Source: Stenotrophomonas sp. PS02298
GTDB lineage: Bacteria; Pseudomonadota; Gammaproteobacteria; Xanthomonadales; Xanthomonadaceae
DNA: 35,551 nucleotides
NCBI RefSeq assembly: GCF_029959445.1
Contig: NZ_JASCOR010000029.1
Coordinates: 1-35,551, forward strand
Direction: 5' to 3'
The position numbers and the translations under genes were made by a program. The notes beneath the pieces were generated by a model that was given only the letters and a program-made list of their open reading frames with translations, was not told the origin of the DNA and did not search any database. Shown here in pieces: positions 32,200 to 35,551 of the stretch; the stretch's first letter is position 1; each line of letters begins with the position of its first letter.

Positions 32200-32699
32200 T
32201 GGCGCGGATCGTCCGCAGCCATCACATCTTCGGTCTGGCGCGCGCGGAAGGCGTCCAGCGCGGCACCGATCTGCGGCTGCTCGGCGGCCAGCATGGCCGC
32301 GGCGAACAGGGCCGCATTGGATGCGCCCGCGTTGCCGATGGCAAAGGTCGCCACCGGGATACCCGCCGGCATCTGCACGATCGACAGCAACGAATCCATG
32401 CCATTGAGTGCCTTGGACTGCACCGGCACGCCCAGCACCGGCACGGCGGTCTTGGCAGCCAGCATGCCCGGCAGGTGCGCCGCACCACCAGCGCCACCGA
32501 TGATCGCGCGCAGGCCACGCGGGCCCGCCTGCTCGGCATAGCTGAATAGCACATCCGGGGTCCGGTGTGCGGAAACTACCTTCACTTCATACGGAACGCC
32601 CAAAGCATCAAGCTTCTGGGCGGCGTGCTGCATGGTTTCCCAGTCTGAGCGGGAACCCATCACGATGCCGACTAGCGGCGCGGGGTGGTTGGGGGTCAT
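32196..32699 (-). CDS. purE: N5-carboxyaminoimidazole ribonucleotide mutase
   Basis: 167 residues. [13 protein letters not shown] and VVSAHRTPD are the class I PurE signatures, holding the active-site Ser, Asp and His; [16 protein letters not shown] and [15 protein letters not shown] follow. It converts N5-CAIR to CAIR, using the product of purK, with which it overlaps by four bases. It is divergent from the Trm112-like gene. Confidence 0.96.
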   Translation of the reverse strand: MTPNHPAPLVGIVMGSRSDWETMQHAAQKLDALGVPYEVKVVSAHRTPDVLFSYAEQAGPRGLRAIIGGAGGAAHLPGMLAAKTAVPVLGVPVQSKALNGMDSLLSIVQMPAGIPVATFAIGNAGASNAALFAAAMLAAEQPQIGAALDAFRARQTEDVMAADDPRQ

Positions 32700-32758
32700 T
32701 GGCCGTCACCTGCTGCAAAGACGTATTCTAGCCGTCTTCCCCGCAAGACCACGAACTG

Positions 32759-33028
32759 ATGGACCGCAAACTGCTCGACCTGCTCGTCTCCCCCGACACC
32801 CGCCAGCCGCTGTTCCTGCTGGAAAGCGCCGGCCTGGAAGCCCTCAACCGCGCCATCGGCAGCGGCGGCGTGACCCGCGCCGACGGCAGCCCGCAGGCCC
32901 AGCCACTGCGCGAGGCCCTGATCAGCGGCGACCGCAAGCAGGTCTTCCGCGTCGATGACGGCATTCCAGTGCTGCTGGCCGATGAAGCCATCGCCACCGC
33001 CCAGATCACCGACTTCCCGGCCAAATAA
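32759..33028 (+). CDS. Trm112/YcaR-like protein lacking the zinc cysteines
   Basis: 89 residues. The start MDRKLLDLLVSPDTRQPLFLLES aligns with the MD-x-x-LLEI-x-x-CP-x-C opening of YcaR, and the end FRVDDGIPVLLADEA with its FP-x-x-DGIPVLL. The CPVC pair is SPDT here and no other Cys is present. The zinc knuckle is therefore lost while the fold is probably kept. Its function is unknown; eukaryotic and archaeal Trm112 activates methyltransferases. Its stop overlaps nadC by one base. Confidence 0.82.
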   Translation: MDRKLLDLLVSPDTRQPLFLLESAGLEALNRAIGSGGVTRADGSPQAQPLREALISGDRKQVFRVDDGIPVLLADEAIATAQITDFPAK

Positions 33029-33885
33029 TGCTGCCGCACCCGCCGCTGGCCCCGCCGCAGGAACAGATTGACGCCGATGTAGCCCGCGCCCTGGCCGAGG
33101 ACATCGGCAGCGGCGACGTCACCGCCGCACTGTTGCCCGATGCCGCCGACGTCGCCTACCTGCTGTGCAAGCAGGACGCGGTGATCGCCGGCCGCCCCTG
33201 GTTCGACGCCACCCATCGTGCGCTGGACCCGCAGGTCCGGATCGATTGGCGGGTACTGGAAGGCGAGCACGTCAGCGCCGGAACGGTGCTGGCCACACTG
33301 AGCGGCCGCAGCCGCAGCCTGGTCAGCGCCGAGCGCACCTCGCTCAACTTCCTGCAGACCCTGTCCGGCACCGCCACCATCACCGCGCGCTACGTCGCGG
33401 CGGTGGCAGGCACCAGGGCGCGCATCCTCGACACCCGTAAAACCCTGCCCGGCCTGCGCCTGGCGCAGAAGTACGCGGTGCGTTGCGGCGGCGGCGACAA
33501 CCACCGCATCGGCCTGTTCGATACGGTGATGCTGAAAGAAAACCACATCCGCGCCGCCGGCTCATTGACTGCCGCCGTGCACGCCGCACGCGCACAACAA
33601 CCCAAACTGCCCCTGGTAGTGGAAGTGGAAGACCTGCAGCAGCTGCAGGAGGCACTGGCCGCCGGTTGCGAGCGCATCCTGATCGACGACTTCAGCGCAG
33701 CGATGCGCCGCGATGCGGTGCGCATCACTGCCGGGCGGATTCCACTGGAAGTCTCCGGCAGCGTCGACATGACCACGTTGCGCGCCATCGCCGAAGACGG
33801 CGTGGACTGCATTTCCATCGGCGGACTGACCAAACACGTGCAAGCCATCGATCTGTCGCTGAAGCTGGGCCCGCCACCACGCTGA
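33028..33885 (+). CDS. nadC: Quinolinate phosphoribosyltransferase
   Basis: 285 residues. DIGSGDVTAALL, TRKTLPGLRLAQKYAVRCGGGDNHR, MLKENHI and EVEDLQQLQEALAAG are the conserved blocks of NadC, and a final ISIGGLTKHV-x-x-IDLSL is typical. It makes nicotinate mononucleotide from quinolinate and PRPP in NAD synthesis. The ATG is joined to the preceding stop (TAATG), indicating one transcript with the Trm112-like gene. Confidence 0.96.
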   Translation: MLPHPPLAPPQEQIDADVARALAEDIGSGDVTAALLPDAADVAYLLCKQDAVIAGRPWFDATHRALDPQVRIDWRVLEGEHVSAGTVLATLSGRSRSLVSAERTSLNFLQTLSGTATITARYVAAVAGTRARILDTRKTLPGLRLAQKYAVRCGGGDNHRIGLFDTVMLKENHIRAAGSLTAAVHAARAQQPKLPLVVEVEDLQQLQEALAAGCERILIDDFSAAMRRDAVRITAGRIPLEVSGSVDMTTLRAIAEDGVDCISIGGLTKHVQAIDLSLKLGPPPR

Positions 33886-33946
33886 CTCACGGCATGCACA
33901 CGGTCCCGGCTGCGACACTCCCCCAATATCCCCCGCGGAGCCCGCT

Positions 33947-34921
33947 GTGGCATACCGATTCCTGTTGTGCGGCCTGACCCTGCTGTTACCCACCCTGCCG
34001 GCGATGGCAGCCGAAGCCTGTGACGTGCCGCCGCGCTATGGCCTGAGCGAAACCGCCAAGGCCGTGGTTGCGGCGGCCTGCGGTGAACACCGCCTGTGGT
34101 ATCGCCCCTTCATCGACCGCGATGGCCGCATCGCCAGCCTCGGCGTTACCGAGGCCGAGAACGAGCATCTGGCTGACAACGGCCTGATCGCCTGGCAGCG
34201 CGTCGTCGGCTATTGGCGCGATAGCGGCACGCTTGGCCCGATGGGCGCCATTGCCGGCGCCAGCAGCTGCGCGCAGCCGGCCGGAAACCGCTATACCGAT
34301 ACCGACTGCCGCGCGTTCCTGATCGACAACCCGTGGTCGGCCGCTTTCATCTCCTGGGTGATGACGCGCGCCGCCGTGCCCGGCTTTACCCGATCACCGC
34401 GCCATATCGACTACATCCGTGCCGCCTACCAGGGCGGCAGCAACGGCATGCCGTATCGCCTGGCCGACCCGGCCAGCGAGAAGCCGGCGCCCGGTGACAT
34501 GCTGTGCTTCCTGCGCGACCGCAGCAGCACCTTGAACTACGCAGGCTTGATCCAGGCACTGGGCAGCGGCCGTGCCGGCAACTGGAAATCGCACTGCGAA
34601 ATCGTGGTCAGCGCCAACATGGGCGGCGACCGCACGCTCTACCTGGTCGGCGGCAATGTCGCCAATTCGGTGGTGATGCGCAAGCTCATGCTTGATCGCA
34701 CTGGCCTGCTCGAGTTGCCAAAAGCCAACGCTGCGCAGGTGCCGAGCTCGCCGATTGAACAACGCTGTTCACCCGGCCAGGAGGAAGAGTGCAACCTCAA
34801 TCGACAGGATTGGGCCGCACTCCTGAAGTTGACCGCGACCAACCCGGCGCCGGTATTCAATTCGACCGCGCCGTTGCCGCCACCACCGGACAAGCCGATT
34901 CCAACGCCTGTCACTCACTGA
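33947..34921 (+). CDS. Secreted DUF2272-type protein
   Basis: 324 residues from GTG 33947 (GCGGAG upstream). A signal peptide runs to about residue 22 (LLLPTLPAMAA). The central part (DNPWSAAFISWVMTRAAV, then KPAPGDMLCFLRD and SHCEIVVSANMGG) fits DUF2272, whose Cys/His-like pattern resembles CHAP/NlpC-type peptidases. The usual catalytic Cys place is Ser (WSAAF), and SHCEIV supplies a His. The C-terminal tail is Pro-rich. It is probably periplasmic; a cell-wall role is an inference. Confidence 0.75.
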   Translation: MAYRFLLCGLTLLLPTLPAMAAEACDVPPRYGLSETAKAVVAAACGEHRLWYRPFIDRDGRIASLGVTEAENEHLADNGLIAWQRVVGYWRDSGTLGPMGAIAGASSCAQPAGNRYTDTDCRAFLIDNPWSAAFISWVMTRAAVPGFTRSPRHIDYIRAAYQGGSNGMPYRLADPASEKPAPGDMLCFLRDRSSTLNYAGLIQALGSGRAGNWKSHCEIVVSANMGGDRTLYLVGGNVANSVVMRKLMLDRTGLLELPKANAAQVPSSPIEQRCSPGQEEECNLNRQDWAALLKLTATNPAPVFNSTAPLPPPPDKPIPTPVTH

Positions 34922-34995
34922 GGCTTGCTGGCGCGCCGGCATCAACCGCAAACAGAGGGCTGCGCATGGATGAGCAGATCGCCTAAAGTGCTCGC

Positions 34996-35346
34996 ATGCC
35001 TACCCTTCTTATCCTGATGATTGTCGGCGCGATTGGTTTTGCGTTCTGGGACCGCTCCCGCGCCGCTGCCGACCGCGCCACCGAACTGGGTCGCAACGCC
35101 TGCCGCGCTGCCGACGTGCAGTGGTTGGACCAGAGCGTGCACAGCACCGGCCTGCGCCTGTGCCGCCTGCCCAACGGCTGGCTGGGCTTCGAACGCAGCT
35201 TCCGTTTCGACTATTCCTATGATGGCCAGGATCGCCATACCGGCCGCATGGTCTTGCGCGGCCGCGAACTGGTCTCCTTCAGCGGCCCTGCCGCCGCACA
35301 GATCGGCCGCCTGCGCAAAAGCACCGAAGAAGCCGAAGACATCTGA
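34996..35346 (+). CDS. DUF3301-type membrane-anchored protein
   Basis: 116 residues. One N-terminal membrane helix (LLILMIVGAIGFAFWD) is followed by AADRATELGRNACRAADVQWLDQSVHSTGLRL, a C-x-x-x-x-V-Q-x-LDQ-x-V pattern of DUF3301 proteins. The rest is a small beta-rich domain (GWLGFERSFRFDYSYDG). Function unknown; relatives are short proteins of gammaproteobacteria. Confidence 0.8.
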   Translation: MPTLLILMIVGAIGFAFWDRSRAAADRATELGRNACRAADVQWLDQSVHSTGLRLCRLPNGWLGFERSFRFDYSYDGQDRHTGRMVLRGRELVSFSGPAAAQIGRLRKSTEEAEDI

Positions 35347-35353
35347 TCCAACC

Positions 35354-35475
35354 GGTAGTGCCGAGCCATGCTCGGCAGGGGCGTTGCCGACAATCCCATA
35401 ACGCTGCACTGACTGGTAGTGCCGAGCCATGCTCGGCAGGGGCATTGCCGACAATCCAATAACGCTGCACGTTTT
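35354..35475. repeat. Two tandem SMAG-type (GTAG) palindromes
   Basis: Two units 61 bases apart, each opening with GTAG (35355 and 35416) followed by an 8-bp hairpin with CAT loop (35359-35377 and 35420-35438). The units agree almost completely, including the spacer up to the AACGCTGCAC end. This matches the S. maltophilia GTAG (SMAG) repeat family and is the best genus marker in the window. Confidence 0.85.
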
Positions 35476-35477
35476 TT

Positions 35478-35500
35478 GTGGGAGCGGCGTCAGCCGCGAA
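35478..35500. repeat. REP-like palindrome
   Basis: GTGGGAGCGGCGTCAGCCGCGAA: a 5-bp stem (35484-35488 with 35493-35497) and 4-base loop. The same kind of element is frequent between genes of Pseudomonas and Stenotrophomonas. The remainder to the window end shows no gene. Confidence 0.65.
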
Positions 35501-35551
35501 GCCAAGGTCCTTTCAGGTCGCTGGCATGTCCGCACCTTCCAGTACATCAGC

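Noticed and set aside
30991..32541. A 516-codon + strand frame opposite purK and purE
   Set aside because: It has no domain features, and purK/purE are certain on the minus strand.
1..35551. CRISPR array
   Set aside because: No regularly spaced direct repeats were seen; the repeats found are the TR/VR set and the palindromes near 30.5 and 35.4 kb.

Overview
This window looks like a Stenotrophomonas chromosome (Xanthomonadaceae, S. maltophilia-like). The grounds are the high GC content, the fimT-pilV-pilW-pilX-pilY1-pilE minor-pilin cluster, an Oar-like TonB receptor, and GTAG-type palindromes at the right end that resemble the SMAG repeats of S. maltophilia. The genus is inferred from gene content and repeats; no database was searched.

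Positions 1 to about 15,188 are the right part of an integrated phage or phage-like element, whose left end lies outside the window. About thirty mostly small genes run on the + strand, many joined by ATGA or TGATG stop/start overlaps. They end in an excisionase-like gene and a tyrosine integrase. Just beyond lies a 3' piece of tRNA-Asn(GTT) with CCA and a terminator, which I read as attR. No head, tail or lysis gene is recognisable in this part. Recognisable cargo includes a ParB-like protein, a PAPS-reductase-like PP-loop protein, an ASCH-like protein, two HNH-type proteins, zinc-ribbon proteins and a small P-loop protein.

The highlight is a complete diversity-generating retroelement (DGR) at 171-5412. 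It has a reverse transcriptase with YVDD and IGNLSSQ motifs, an Avd-like accessory gene and one template repeat (TR, 4121-4227). Two variable repeats (VR1 553-653, VR2 3487-3593) form the 3' ends of two paralogous genes with DUF1566/lectin-fold C-termini. Every TR/VR difference falls on a template adenine: 12 of 22 in VR1 and 15 of 22 in VR2. The TR lies inside the RT reading frame, in the codon phase of the VRs. The two targets are 2.3 kb apart, with eight small unknown genes between them.

Positions 15,189-35,551 are host core genome. The type IV pilus operon (minus strand, 22,047 to 15,295) is divergent from a LytS/AlgZ-type kinase. After it come ppnN, the TonB receptor, marC-SDR-grxD, an Fe superoxide dismutase, an AhpD-like gene, purE-purK, a Trm112-like gene with nadC, a secreted DUF2272 protein and a DUF3301 protein. 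REP-type palindromes lie at about 30,485-30,615 and 35,354-35,500.
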